Shown one piece after another: positions 52,811 to 61,516 of a stretch of 64,000 bases of DNA; position 1 is the first letter of the stretch; the number at the start of each line of letters is the position of its first letter. A program made the translations under genes and the position numbers. The DNA is from Nitrococcus mobilis Nb-231 (lineage in GTDB: Bacteria; Pseudomonadota; Gammaproteobacteria; Nitrococcales; Nitrococcaceae): the NCBI RefSeq assembly GCF_000153205.1, contig NZ_CH672427.1:478623-542622 (forward strand), written 5' to 3'. Under the pieces are notes generated by a model, which was not told the DNA's origin, did no database searches, and was given only the letters and a program-made list of their open reading frames with translations.

Positions 52811-54325
52811 TTATTCAGCCACCTCGACGCGATTGCGGCCCTGTCGCTTCGCCAGATAGAGCGCACGATCGGCCGCACGGATCAGGTCATCCAGCTTGTT
52901 GCTGATCCGCGAGCCGTCCATGTGCGCCGCCGCGCCCGCCGATAGGGTAATGCGGATCATGTGTTCCGGCGCCACAGTGTGTTCTTCGGTTTCAATGTGC
53001 GCTCGTATACGCTCTAAAATGCGTTGCGCCAACTCCAGGTTGGTGTTCGGAAGCAGTAAGACGAACTCCTCACCACCATATCGGGCGAGGAAATCGTCGC
53101 CGCGAAGGCGGCTGCTGATTGCCTTGGCTACTCCGGCGAGCACCACATCACCGGCCTGATGCCCATAGCGGTCATTTACCATCTTGAAGTGGTCCAGATC
53201 CAGGAAGCCCAGGCTCAGCGGCTGCTGGTGTCGGGTGGCAGCCTCGAAACGCTGGCTAAGCATCTCGTCGAAATAGCGCCGGTTATAGGCACCGGTCAGG
53301 GGGTCGCGGCGAGCCATCTCCTGCAGCTGAACAGCCGTTCGTTCGAGCTCGCTGGCTTTGCGGTCGGCTTCGGAGGCGTGTTGTAGCAGCTGAAGATAGC
53401 GCATGACCAAGAGTTCGCGGGCCTCGTCGGTGATGCCGTTCACCTGTTCGCACGACATAAATGACATCTCGAATAGCTCTTCGATCTCCGGTAGGGAATT
53501 CGCTACTTGAAGCAACACGGTGGACAGCACAGCACGGTCCAGAGCGGGCCCGCATTCGTTCGCACTCGCAGCGGACGCCGTGGCGCTTTCCGTGTCGGTC
53601 TCCAGATAAATGTCGGCGATATAGCCGGAGAGGCCGACGCATGCAATGAATGCGTGCAAAGACTCGGGTGTGTCCATGGCCTGCGGGTTATGGATGGCTG
53701 CGGTGGCAAGGGGGATGTAGTCCGGCAGTCCCCATTCACGCATGATCCAGGCGCCAGCCTCGCCATGATCGGTGGCAAGGTGTTCCCGTTCCTGTGCGAT
53801 CAGCCCCTCATGATTGGATGAGGCATCGAGCAAAGCCGGGTAGCGCTCCGGAAATACGGACGCCAGCACCAGCACACCGATCTCATGGAGTAGTCCGGCG
53901 AGAAACAGCTCTTCCAGAGCGCCGGCTTTGCACTGTCGGCCAAGCTCCCGACAGGCTAGGGCTGAGAGCAGACAGCGGCGCCAGAAATGTTCCAAGCCCT
54001 GGCGTTGGCTTTCGTTGCGCTTGAGACTGTTCGTAAGCGAGAAGCTCAATGAGAGCGTAATAGTGGAGTTCAGTCCGAGCAGCATCACGGCCTGCTGCAG
54101 GTTGCGTGTACGTTGCGCTCGACCGAGCAACGGTGAGTTGGCCGCCCGGATGATCTTTACGGTCAGCGCCGGGTCTTTCGAAATCAGAGCCGCCAGTTGG
54201 TCAATGTCGATCTCCGGTTCACGGGCCATCTTGACGATACGCAGTGCAACCCCGGAGAGGGTCGGAAGTCTCGGGCAGAAACGCAATAATTCTTCGATTT
54301 CTGGTTTCATAAGCTCTGCTTCCAT
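52811..54325 (-). CDS. HDOD-GGDEF signalling protein (diguanylate cyclase)
   Basis: A 504-residue cytosolic protein. Residues ~10-210 are an HDOD domain (LPTLSGVALRIVKMA, then KDPALTVKIIRAANSP and LFLAGLLHEIGVLVLASVFP). A linker of ~110 residues is followed by a GGDEF domain from ~345: DPLTGAYNRRYFDEMLSQRF, LDLDHFKMVNDRYGHQAGD, and the active-site GGEEF (417-421). RGDD (408-411), five residues before it, is the product-inhibition I-site (RxxD). It should make cyclic di-GMP with feedback control. Confidence 0.93.
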   Translation of the reverse strand: MEAELMKPEIEELLRFCPRLPTLSGVALRIVKMAREPEIDIDQLAALISKDPALTVKIIRAANSPLLGRAQRTRNLQQAVMLLGLNSTITLSLSFSLTNSLKRNESQRQGLEHFWRRCLLSALACRELGRQCKAGALEELFLAGLLHEIGVLVLASVFPERYPALLDASSNHEGLIAQEREHLATDHGEAGAWIMREWGLPDYIPLATAAIHNPQAMDTPESLHAFIACVGLSGYIADIYLETDTESATASAASANECGPALDRAVLSTVLLQVANSLPEIEELFEMSFMSCEQVNGITDEARELLVMRYLQLLQHASEADRKASELERTAVQLQEMARRDPLTGAYNRRYFDEMLSQRFEAATRHQQPLSLGFLDLDHFKMVNDRYGHQAGDVVLAGVAKAISSRLRGDDFLARYGGEEFVLLLPNTNLELAQRILERIRAHIETEEHTVAPEHMIRITLSAGAAAHMDGSRISNKLDDLIRAADRALYLAKRQGRNRVEVAE

Positions 54326-54540
54326 AATCGTTGTGGAGTCCGACTAACCTGGCCGGGTCTGAACAAAAGATGACATTAACGCTCGAGAATCTCGTACAGA
54401 CGAGTCAGGTTAATCTCCATCCGTGGGCGCGCCGCCGGCGCGTAAATAGCGTATCATTTTGGGTGCAAGTGTCGCCCGGTATAAAAAAGTGTATCGGTAT
54501 GCTATCGTACAGTACGTGTAAAAAAACGTGCGGTACGACA

Positions 54541-54768
54541 ATGGAGCGAATGACGCTTTCCAAGTTACGAGCGAACCTGTATCGGATCGTCGACACGGTC
54601 ATCCTAAGCGGCCGAGGAGTTGAAATCGAACGGCGGGGACGGCGTGTCCGGATCGTGTCAGCCAACGAAGGAGATGCGCTCGATCAGCTCAAGCCGCATC
54701 CGGACTATCTGCAAACCGATCCTGAAGCGCTGGTACACATGGATTGGTCGCAGGAATGGCATCCATAG
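54541..54768 (+). CDS. Phd/YefM-like antitoxin
   Basis: A 75-residue protein, MERMTLSKLRANLYRIVDTV, then GRGVEIERRGRRVRIVSANE and an acidic tail. This is the pattern of antitoxins paired with PIN toxins. The TACAGTACGTGTAAAAAAACGT stretch at 54508-54529 may hold its operator. The PIN toxin start lies inside its 3' end (13-bp overlap). Confidence 0.8.
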   Translation: MERMTLSKLRANLYRIVDTVILSGRGVEIERRGRRVRIVSANEGDALDQLKPHPDYLQTDPEALVHMDWSQEWHP

Positions 54769-55142
54769 TCTATCTCGATACGCATGTGGTCGCCTGGCTC
54801 TATGGGCTTGGCGCCAAGGCTTTATCGGCACCGGCAGCCGATGTTGTCCGCTCAGCTGATTCGCTGCGTATTTCACCTATGGTGCGGCTCGAACTTCAAT
54901 ATCTCTATGAAATCGGTCGCCTTGCTGAGCGCCCGGCACCGGTGCTTGATGAGTTGAACGCCACGCTGGGATTGAGCCTATGTCAGGCACCGTTCGCAGC
55001 GGCGGTGCACAGAGCCGCGGGTCAGAATTGGACGCGTGATCCGTTTGACCGACTGATCGTAGCCCAGGCCGCTCTGCACGATGCGATGCTGGTGACGAAA
55101 GACAAGACCATGCACACCCACTATGCCAGAGCTATATGGTAG
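54756..55142 (+). CDS. PIN-domain toxin (VapC-like)
   Basis: A 128-residue PIN ribonuclease with Asp8 (IVYLDTHVVAWLY), Glu46 (SPMVRLELQYL), Asp95 and Asp98 (TRDPFDRLIVAQAAL), then AMLVTKDKTMH: the acidic quartet of VapC-type toxins that cut tRNA or rRNA. ATG 54756 is preceded by CAGGA. Intact, unlike the PIN relic at 28943. Confidence 0.9.
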   Translation: MASIVYLDTHVVAWLYGLGAKALSAPAADVVRSADSLRISPMVRLELQYLYEIGRLAERPAPVLDELNATLGLSLCQAPFAAAVHRAAGQNWTRDPFDRLIVAQAALHDAMLVTKDKTMHTHYARAIW

Positions 55143-55207
55143 GAGAAATGCTCGGCAATAGCCGGCAAGTGTCCTGTTTATAAAATCATTTGCCCAGAGG
55201 TGGCCCG

Positions 55208-55786
55208 ATGGAGTGGAACCAAGAACGGATGAGCGCATCGATCGAGCGTGCGGTTGATACGTCGCGGCGCATGATCCGAGAACAAGGTAATCTCAATGGT
55301 ATGCTGGCGACCCTGCACCCGGACAATGACAGTGGGTTCACGGTGTTCGGACTTGCCATACCGGAAAAGCCGGAAGATCGTGAGCTCATAGCAGAGGTGA
55401 TTCGCGGTATTGCCGACGAGTTGGATGTGATCATGGTTACTTTGGCAGTGAACACATGGATCTCGCTACCCGCTGATCTCGACAGCATTGACCTTGACGA
55501 ATCAGCCGCCAGTTCTTCGGATCACAGTGAAGTCCTGATGGTCACCGCAAGCCACCGCCTGCTTGGTGAGGCTACCCGCTTGGAAAACGTCCGGCGTGAA
55601 GGTTCGACGGTGCATTTCGATGCCGTCACGGCGCTTCCTGGAATCACCTTGGAAGACTGTTTTGCGCACATCCTTTCCCCGCAACGCGGACCTATTTCAG
55701 CGGCTGCTCGTGAACAGGCCCATCAGATCGCCACTGGAATCCGCCTCGGGCACGTGGGAAATGACGAAGGACAACCCCGGCACTAA
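55208..55786 (+). CDS. Hypothetical protein
   Basis: A 192-residue soluble protein. Start ATG 55208 follows GAGGTGG. Recognisable only as an alpha/beta protein: MSASIERAVDTSRRMIREQG, then FGLAIPEKPEDRELIAEVIR and LDVIMVTLAVNTWISLP. No family, no catalytic motif. It begins 65 bp after the VapC gene and could be read from the same promoter. Confidence 0.6.
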   Translation: MEWNQERMSASIERAVDTSRRMIREQGNLNGMLATLHPDNDSGFTVFGLAIPEKPEDRELIAEVIRGIADELDVIMVTLAVNTWISLPADLDSIDLDESAASSSDHSEVLMVTASHRLLGEATRLENVRREGSTVHFDAVTALPGITLEDCFAHILSPQRGPISAAAREQAHQIATGIRLGHVGNDEGQPRH

Positions 55787-55816
55787 GTACACATTAAGTA
55801 CACATTAAGTACACAT
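55784..55816. repeat. Triple 11-bp tandem repeat at a stop codon
   Basis: TAAGTACACAT occurs three times without mismatch; the first TAA is the stop codon of the preceding gene. The remaining sequence to 56104 is AT-rich and non-coding, with a GC-rich hairpin-like run (GGGCGCCGGG…GCGCCCGC) at about 56070-56096 that may end the 56105 gene's operon. Confidence 0.9.
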
Positions 55817-56104
55817 TATGGGGTTTCGTGCAGCTTCCCTAAATGATCAGCAGCTTTACCGGCATTGCTGGTTATCAGGCTTATAGCAAGCCCGATTGTC
55901 CATCGATATGTTCTATTTAACATAATATACATTATGCGCATGTTTGACTTCGTCATCGGACTTTGTTGTCCGCTAATGGCCGCTCACGTTATCGCTGACA
56001 CTATCCCATAACCTGGCCGAACATTCCGGCATGGGCGCGGAGTTCTCGATGCTCAGGGGCTGGAGATGATCCGCGGGCGCCGGGTAGGCGCCCGCGGACT
56101 GTGG

Positions 56105-56989
56105 CTAGCGTAGTTCTTTGAGCAGGCCACCCAAGTAATCACGCCCGGCATCATCCAGCGGCAGCACGGGCAACCGCGGGGCGCCGACCGATAGCCCGGT
56201 CAGGCCCAGACCGGCCTTGATAGTGGTGGGTAGGCCGCCCTTGAGGATGAAATCCAGCAGCGGCAGTTGCCGGTAGAACAGGCTTTGCGCCTCGGCCAGC
56301 CGGCCGTCTCTAACCGCCTCGTAAAGCTGCCGGTTCAGGGCGGGGATGAGATTAGGCGCGGCTGTACACCAGCCGGTGGCCCCGGCCACGAACGCCTCCA
56401 AGGCCATGGGGTTGGATCCATTGTAGAACGGCAGCTTGCCCTGGGAGCGCAGGTAGAGTTGATGCATGCGTTGGATGTCGCCGGTGCTCTCCTTGACCAT
56501 GGTCACGTTGTCCACCGCATCGACGATGCGCATGATCAGGTCCACCGACATGTCGATGCCGCTGGTGCCGGGATTGTTGTAGAGCATGATCGGGATGCCG
56601 ATGGCATCGCCCACGGCGCGGTAGTGCCCGACGATCTCGTCGGTCTGGAGCTTCCAGTAGGATACCGGCAGCACCATCACGGCGTCTGCGCCGAGTGCTT
56701 CGGCGGATCGTGCGCGGCGGACGGTGCCGGCGGTGGTCAGATCGGAGACGCTGACGATGGTCGGCACCCGCTTGTCGACCTGATCGACACTAGACTTGGC
56801 CACCTGTTGCCACTCGTCCTCGTTCAGGTAGGCGCCCTCGCCGGTGCTGCCCAGTGGGGCGATGGCGTGCACGCCATCGTCGATCAGCCGATCGATGGAA
56901 CGCGCCAGTGCGTTGAGGTCGAGGCCATCATCGGTGCCGAAGGGTGTAATCGTGTAGCCGATGATGCCGTGTATTGCGTGTCCGGACAT
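56105..56989 (-). CDS. DHDPS/N-acetylneuraminate lyase-family aldolase
   Basis: A 294-residue (beta/alpha)8 protein with GSTGE (47-51), the catalytic Tyr137 (MLYNNPGTSG) and Schiff-base Lys166 (TMVKESTGD). True lysine-pathway DapA would show other residues around the active site. The pairing with a class II aldolase suggests a catabolic enzyme for a keto acid or sugar acid, and the regulator upstream suggests induction by the substrate. Second gene of the minus operon, 46 bp after the class II aldolase gene. Confidence 0.85.
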   Translation of the reverse strand: MSGHAIHGIIGYTITPFGTDDGLDLNALARSIDRLIDDGVHAIAPLGSTGEGAYLNEDEWQQVAKSSVDQVDKRVPTIVSVSDLTTAGTVRRARSAEALGADAVMVLPVSYWKLQTDEIVGHYRAVGDAIGIPIMLYNNPGTSGIDMSVDLIMRIVDAVDNVTMVKESTGDIQRMHQLYLRSQGKLPFYNGSNPMALEAFVAGATGWCTAAPNLIPALNRQLYEAVRDGRLAEAQSLFYRQLPLLDFILKGGLPTTIKAGLGLTGLSVGAPRLPVLPLDDAGRDYLGGLLKELR

Positions 56990-57035
56990 GGGGAATTCCT
57001 TAGTTAGATGAAAGATGGGTTTCGCAAGAGCGGGG

Positions 57036-57815
57036 CTAGCTCAGGCAATCGTGATGCCGTGCCAATGTCCGGCGGGTGTAATAGTTAAAGGCCGCGCCAT
57101 GGCGTTTCGGTGTGGAGATCCAGTCGTGGGCCTCGCGCCCCAGCTTCTCCGGGATCGGCTTGATTTCGCCGGCCGACATGGCCAGCAGTTGCAGCTTGGC
57201 CGCGCGCTCGATCAGCATCGCGAGCACGCAGGCCTCCTCGATCGAGGCGCCGGCAATGAGCTGACCGTGATGCGAGAGCAGAATCGCCTTCTTATCGCCC
57301 AAGGCGCCGGAGATGATCTCGCCCTCCTCGTTGCCGACCGGCACACCGGGCCACTCCTTGAGAAACGCGCAGTCCTCGAACAGCGGGCACATATCCATGT
57401 GTGAGACCTCCAGCGGTATTTCCAGCATAGATAGCGCCGCGATATGCGGCGGATGCGTGTGGATGATGCAGTTCACGTCTTCGCGGGTCCGGTAGACCCA
57501 GCTATGAAAGCGGTTGGCCGGGTTGGGCATGCCCGTGCCTTCCAGCACGTTCAGATCCTCGTCCACCAGCAGCAGGTTGCCGGCGCTGATCTCATCGAAG
57601 CCCAAGCCCAGACGCTGGGTGTAATAAGTGCCCGACTGCTCGCCGCGGGAGGTGATCTGTCCGGCCAGACCGGAGTCGTGGCCGCCTTCGAACAGGATGC
57701 GGCAGGTCAGGGCCAGTTTTTGAGGGTCGGTCCAAGTGTTGTCGCCCAAGGACGACTTCATCTGCGATTCGGCCCGCTTGACGAGCTCCTCTTTGGATGC
57801 GGTCATGCTAATCAT
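57036..57815 (-). CDS. Class II aldolase/adducin-family protein
   Basis: A 259-residue protein. Start ATG 57815 has an AAGGAG site. It shows LALTCRILFEGGHDSGLAGQ, then DEISAGNLLLVDEDL, IIHTHPPHIAALSMLEIPLE with zinc His residues, and LLSHHGQLIAGASIEEACVL. Such enzymes cleave or decarboxylate phospho- or hydroxy acids. First gene of the operon, divergent from the XRE-cupin regulator. Confidence 0.87.
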   Translation of the reverse strand: MISMTASKEELVKRAESQMKSSLGDNTWTDPQKLALTCRILFEGGHDSGLAGQITSRGEQSGTYYTQRLGLGFDEISAGNLLLVDEDLNVLEGTGMPNPANRFHSWVYRTREDVNCIIHTHPPHIAALSMLEIPLEVSHMDMCPLFEDCAFLKEWPGVPVGNEEGEIISGALGDKKAILLSHHGQLIAGASIEEACVLAMLIERAAKLQLLAMSAGEIKPIPEKLGREAHDWISTPKRHGAAFNYYTRRTLARHHDCLS

Positions 57816-57899
57816 GGCGATATACTCCTTGTCGTTAGGCAGCGGCAAAGCGGTTGTGGGTCAACGGCGGTGCGACGTCATCGGCGTGACACTTGTTAC

Positions 57900-57926
57900 T
57901 GTATATGACACCATGTGTCATATACA
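57900..57926. promoter_or_regulatory. 27-bp perfect inverted repeat, operator candidate
   Basis: TGTATATGACAC, a 3-bp spacer and GTGTCATATACA. It lies between the aldolase operon and the XRE-cupin gene and is very likely that regulator's binding site. Confidence 0.8.
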
Positions 57927-57958
57927 AGCCCTGTACTTGGAAGGCAAGACACGTTCAG

Positions 57959-58498
57959 ATGTCCATGCGTTTAAAGCTGTTACGGAAAAAGCTCGGCTTC
58001 ACGCTGGAGGCTCTCGCCCAACAGACCGGGCTGACCAAGAGCTATCTATCCAAGGTGGAGCGCGGACTGAATACGCCTTCCATTGCAGTGGCCTTGAAGG
58101 TCGCCGAGGCACTCAACGTGCAGGTCGAGGAGTTGTTCTCCGATGGGGACGAGGCAAGCGATGGCTATAGCTTGGTCCGCGCCAATGAGCGCGGGTCGCT
58201 GGCTAGCGGCGACGACGGCTTGGCCTATGCCTCCTTGGCCAACCGTATCGGCTCTCGCCGTGTGCTGCCTTTCATTCTTTATCCCAAGTCCGATTTCAAC
58301 CAATCGGCATTCAAAGAGCACATGGGCGAGGAATTCATCTTCGTACACCGAGGTCGGATTGAAGTGGACTTCGGCTCGGAACGGCTGAGACTAGACTGCG
58401 GGGATGCGCTGCATTTCAACGCGCACATGCCGCATCGGATTCGGTCAGTGGGAGTAGACCAAGCCGAACTTCTGGTGGTAGTGGGTAGCGATGAATAG
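57959..58498 (+). CDS. XRE-cupin transcriptional regulator
   Basis: A 179-residue protein with an N-terminal helix-turn-helix (LRKKLGFTLEALAQQTGLTK, then SYLSKVERGLNTPSIAVALK) and a C-terminal cupin (EHMGEEFIFVHRGRIEVDFG, then LDCGDALHFNAHMPHRI) that binds a small effector. Start ATG 57959 is chosen at the first in-frame ATG of the HTH domain. It likely controls itself and the divergent aldolase operon from the palindrome at 57900. Confidence 0.88.
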   Translation: MSMRLKLLRKKLGFTLEALAQQTGLTKSYLSKVERGLNTPSIAVALKVAEALNVQVEELFSDGDEASDGYSLVRANERGSLASGDDGLAYASLANRIGSRRVLPFILYPKSDFNQSAFKEHMGEEFIFVHRGRIEVDFGSERLRLDCGDALHFNAHMPHRIRSVGVDQAELLVVVGSDE

Positions 58499-58651
58499 TG
58501 TGAATCCAATTCATGAAACTTCCGGGCAGATAAGTCAATTACTTGAGTTCCGCATTCGCTAGAGCCATGCTGTATTGCACACGCTACGGAGCGGGCTAAG
58601 CGTGGCCCGCTGATTTTATTGCGAGCTCTCAAACGACAATCGGAGGTCGCC

Positions 58652-59221
58652 ATGAGCAGCACGACAGCGACAAGTAGCAAGGACCTATTCAGGCAGTTGA
58701 CTGTTCTGAATACCGAACTGTGGAAAGTTTGGCTCGAAGGTCCACCGCGTATGCTGCAGAGCTCTTCCACGCTCGATCAAACTTATCACAGCCAAATCAA
58801 CGGGTTTCGGCAAGCCATCGAGGAGACGCTGCAACTTGAACAGCGCTGGGTGGGCGAAATTCGGGATCATTGCCCACGCGTGGGACTTGGCGGCGAAATG
58901 TCGCGAATGTCGACGGCGCTTATGGAAGCCGGCATCAACACCCGGTCGCGGCTCTGGAAGGTTTGGTTCGACAACGCTGAACGGCTCGATATCGGGCGCC
59001 TCGGAAACCTGACTGAATCCATGCAAACGCCGCAACAACTCTTTACCGCCTGGCAGCAGGTCGCCGATGAGCTGCTCGAGGCTCAACGGCAAGTGGACCA
59101 GGAGCTCGATAGCGCGAGCAAAGCCGCGCCGAAAACCCCTGCCGAGGCCGCTACCGGCAAACCGCGGCGCGGTTCCAGCAAGCCGGGCTCGCAGGAGGCG
59201 GCGGCTTCGTCAGGTGCCTAA
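58652..59221 (+). CDS. Phasin-family protein
   Basis: A 189-residue helical protein with a strong GGAGG site. LFRQLTVLNTELWKVWLEGP, then LEQRWVGEIRDHCPR and LWKVWFDNAERLDIGRL give the amphipathic helices of phasins that coat polyhydroxyalkanoate granules. A basic Ala/Pro/Lys tail (GKPRRGSSKPGSQE) may bind DNA. The call rests on overall pattern, not a unique motif. Confidence 0.6.
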   Translation: MSSTTATSSKDLFRQLTVLNTELWKVWLEGPPRMLQSSSTLDQTYHSQINGFRQAIEETLQLEQRWVGEIRDHCPRVGLGGEMSRMSTALMEAGINTRSRLWKVWFDNAERLDIGRLGNLTESMQTPQQLFTAWQQVADELLEAQRQVDQELDSASKAAPKTPAEAATGKPRRGSSKPGSQEAAASSGA

Positions 59222-59253
59222 CGCATTTACCGGATCGGTGGCTGGCACCGGTG

Positions 59254-61320
59254 CTAGCCGCGGAGATCGAGTCGCAACAAGAGGAAGGAAAAGACGAAAG
59301 CCAGCTCTTTGAGCGCCTGATACCGCCCATGAGTGCCGCTATGGCCCACCTCCATATCGGTTTTCAGAAGAAGCAGACCGCCGGTGGCGCGGCGGCGCAG
59401 CCGCGCCACCCACTTGGCGGGTTCCCAGTAGGGAACGCGGGGATCGTTCCAGCCGGCGATGACGAGCATATCCGGATAACGCTGCCGGCGTATATTCTCG
59501 TACGGCGCATAATCCCGAATGGTCTCGTAGTACCGCCGTTCTGCGGGGTTACCCCACTCATCGTATTCGATCACGGTGAGCGGCAGAGAAGGGTCCGCCA
59601 TCGTATTGAGAACATCGACGAAGGGCACCTCGGCCACGGCAGCCCGGAATAAATCCGGGCGACTGTTGACGGCCGCGCCGATGAGCAGACCGCCGGCACT
59701 GCCACCCATTACGGCGAGGCGTGCGGCACGCGTGTATTGTGTGTCGATCAGCAGCTGCGCACAGGCAATAAAATCCGCAAAGCTGTTGGGTTTGCGCAGC
59801 AACTTGCCAGCGTTTTTCCAATGCTCGCCGAGCTCGCCGCCACCGCGGACGTGAGCAATCGCATAGATGAAACCGCGCTCCAGCAGACTGATGCGGCTAC
59901 TCGAAAACGTCGGCTCGGTGCAGATGCCGTAGCTGCCATAGCCATAGAGAAGGCAGCGGGCCGAGCCATCGAGCGGTGTATCACGATGGCGAACGATCGA
60001 GATCGGCACGGGCACGCCATCGGCTGAGCGGGCCCACAGACGCTCGCTGCGATAGTGCGCCGGCTCGTACCCGCACGGGATCTCGCGTTGCTTGAGCAAG
60101 TGCAGCCTGGCTTGTGCCATATCGTAGTCATACACCCGCGGGGGCGTGACCAACGAGCTGTACAGCAAGCGCAGGCGGTCGGTTGTGAAGGTTGGGTTGT
60201 CACCGAAATCCACGGTGTAGAGTCGTTCGCCGAAGGCAACCGCAGACCAGTCATTGGTTACGAGGTCACAGATCCAAACCCGGGCTACGCCGGCCTCGCG
60301 GGTCAGCAGCGCAAGATGGTGCTCGAATACCTCGAAGTCCTCGAGCTTTACGCGGTCGCGATGGCCGACGAACGTTTGCCATGAGGATTCCTCGGCGAAG
60401 CGCTCCGCGGGCACTCGCAGGAGCTCGAAGTTGACGGCGGACCGATTGGTCAGGACGAAGAATTCACCGGCCCGGTGCTCAAGCGAGTATTCGACGCCCT
60501 CCTCCCGCCGCCAAAAGCGACTCGGACTGGCCTGCGTATCGTCGGCATCCAGCAGATACGCCTCGCTGGTAATGTTACTGACCAAATTGATTAGCAGGTA
60601 ACGCCGATCCTTGGTCTTATCCACGCTGACGAAGTAGGCGGCATCCTCCTCGCGCAGCACCTCGACATCGTTAGCCGGGGGTTCCCCTAGGCGGTGGCGC
60701 ATGACGCGCCAGGGACGTTGCGTATCGTCGAGTAGCGTGTAGATCAGCGTCTGGCTGTCGTTGTACCAGGCCACGGCATCGGAAGTCTGTACAATCGCCT
60801 CCTCCAGCGTCTGCCCTTCGACTAGATCACGGACACGCAATGTGTAACGTTCGCTGCCGTCGAGGTCTTCCGAGTAGGCCAGGTAGCGATGATCCGGGCT
60901 GATCTGCGTGCTGCCCAAGGCAAAATACTCCCGCTCGGCGGCCAGCCGATTGAGGTCCAGGATAACCTCCTCGGCCCCACCCGATGTTGCGGCGTCGTGG
61001 CGACGGCAGAGCAACGGATACTCAGCACCGGCGCAGGTTCGCGTGTAATACCGATACGCATCGAGGCGCACCGGTACCGTTTCGTCATCTTCGCGGATCC
61101 GGCTTACGAATTCCTCGTAGAGGCGTTCGCCGATTCCACGAGCTGGCTCCATGATGGCGGCCGTATATCGGTTCTCCGCTTCCAGATAGGCAACGACCTG
61201 CGGGTCAGCACGGTCGCGCAGCCAGGCGAACTCGTCGGTTCGAGTCTCACCGTGAGCGGTTACAGCGCTCGCCCGCTGCAGGGCGAGTGGCGGCTTGGGC
61301 CGTGGCTCGTTTGTGCTCAT
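59254..61320 (-). CDS. ptrB: Oligopeptidase B (S9A serine peptidase)
   Basis: A 688-residue peptidase: an N-terminal beta-propeller (~70-410) and a C-terminal alpha/beta-hydrolase with Ser541 (GGSAGG), Asp626 (AGWNDPRV) and His660 (VGHSGTHG). The propeller words YTRTCAGAEYPLLCRR and FALGSTQISPDHRYLAYSED match oligopeptidase B, which cuts short peptides after Arg or Lys. Intact; monocistronic. Confidence 0.92.
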   Translation of the reverse strand: MSTNEPRPKPPLALQRASAVTAHGETRTDEFAWLRDRADPQVVAYLEAENRYTAAIMEPARGIGERLYEEFVSRIREDDETVPVRLDAYRYYTRTCAGAEYPLLCRRHDAATSGGAEEVILDLNRLAAEREYFALGSTQISPDHRYLAYSEDLDGSERYTLRVRDLVEGQTLEEAIVQTSDAVAWYNDSQTLIYTLLDDTQRPWRVMRHRLGEPPANDVEVLREEDAAYFVSVDKTKDRRYLLINLVSNITSEAYLLDADDTQASPSRFWRREEGVEYSLEHRAGEFFVLTNRSAVNFELLRVPAERFAEESSWQTFVGHRDRVKLEDFEVFEHHLALLTREAGVARVWICDLVTNDWSAVAFGERLYTVDFGDNPTFTTDRLRLLYSSLVTPPRVYDYDMAQARLHLLKQREIPCGYEPAHYRSERLWARSADGVPVPISIVRHRDTPLDGSARCLLYGYGSYGICTEPTFSSSRISLLERGFIYAIAHVRGGGELGEHWKNAGKLLRKPNSFADFIACAQLLIDTQYTRAARLAVMGGSAGGLLIGAAVNSRPDLFRAAVAEVPFVDVLNTMADPSLPLTVIEYDEWGNPAERRYYETIRDYAPYENIRRQRYPDMLVIAGWNDPRVPYWEPAKWVARLRRRATGGLLLLKTDMEVGHSGTHGRYQALKELAFVFSFLLLRLDLRG

Positions 61321-61516
61321 AATCCCCTATTGATGGTTATTGGACCGGGAGCCCAGCGGTAGGCTCGGCCGCGCTACGGCCGGTCAAGTGTTTTCCCAAT
61401 TAACGGATGCCATTGCTTACCAGGCTATTCTAGGGAAGAATCTAATATCAGTCCGAAGGAAGGGGCGTTGCGGCTTGACCGTAGCTGCCAAGGGTTGGGG
61501 AACCCGAGGTAAAGGG

